From Oscillospiraceae bacterium (GTDB lineage: Bacteria > Bacillota > Clostridia > UBA1212 > UBA1255): a DNA stretch of 64,000 nt. Made by a program: the position numbers and the translations under genes. The stretch lies in contig SVJB01000001.1 in the NCBI GenBank assembly GCA_015069185.1, positions 141,037 through 205,036 of the forward strand, given 5' to 3'. The notes beneath the pieces were generated by a model that saw nothing but the letters and a program-made list of their open reading frames with translations, was not told the DNA's origin and ran no database searches. This document shows, in pieces, positions 63,842-64,000 of the stretch; position 1 is the first letter of the stretch; every line of letters begins with the position of its first letter.

Positions 63842-63918
63842 GAAACTAGCAATAAACAAGCAATAAACAAGATTTTTTTGAACAGTTAAAAACTTGAATC
63901 TATTGAGAGGAGAAGAAA

Positions 63919-64000
63919 ATGAAAAAAGTAGCTATTCTTTTGATATGTGTGCTTTATTTGCTAACATTGTCTAGTTGTGGACTTGTTTATATGGATGATT
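63919..64000 (+). CDS. N-terminus of a further lipoprotein, truncated by window end
   Basis: AGAGGAGAAGAAA RBS then ATG; MKKVAILLICVLYLLTLSSCGLVYMDD, lipobox LSSC. Confidence 0.7.
   Translation, partial: MKKVAILLICVLYLLTLSSCGLVYMDD

Noticed and set aside
63677-63859. 60-aa minus-strand ORF MFIASFAFVLQRHRAKPIPLRLRVSKGSLREG...
   Set aside because: Lies entirely over the hairpin cluster; its sequence is explained by the inverted repeats.
1-64000. tRNA, rRNA, transposase, phage or integrase genes
   Set aside because: None seen in translations or as recognisable RNA sequence; cannot exclude small ncRNAs without covariance search.

Overview
Low-GC window with gene content and order typical of a spore-forming Clostridia (Bacillota) chromosome; genus not determinable from the sequence alone. 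Most of it (about 1.6-56 kb) is ordinary core genome: uvrB-uvrA-clpE-like-helD-like-whiA; spoIIAA-spoIIAB-sigF-spoVAC-spoVAD-spoVAE; comEC-like, nucleoside hydrolase, holA, clpC-like (apparent N-terminal frameshift), radA, galK(-), carD, truA, CDF transporter(-), ROK kinase(-), rplM-rpsI, tsaE-tsaB-rimI, phosphosugar mutase, dnaE, GT-C-like membrane protein, pfkA, DUF5685-like, DnaJ-TPR, mutS2, ABC-F, aspS, a 1424-aa acyl-CoA dehydratase activase fusion, spoIIP, lepA, hemW-like. The left edge carries the 3' end of a surface protein with repeated F5/8C-like modules and a PDTG-type C-terminal anchor. The least explained part is 56.0-64.0 kb: a tightly packed run of at least four related lipoproteins (a fifth is cut by the window edge). 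They share Ig/SdrD-B-like modules, two carry TlpA-like thioredoxin domains (CPAC and CKPC), and three share a repeated C-terminal module (DGYYHxGS..GP ... W..xCYY) that I do not recognise. A cluster of hairpins follows at 63.65-63.85 kb. I saw no tRNA, rRNA, CRISPR array or transposase. All calls are from reading translations and motifs; no database search was run.
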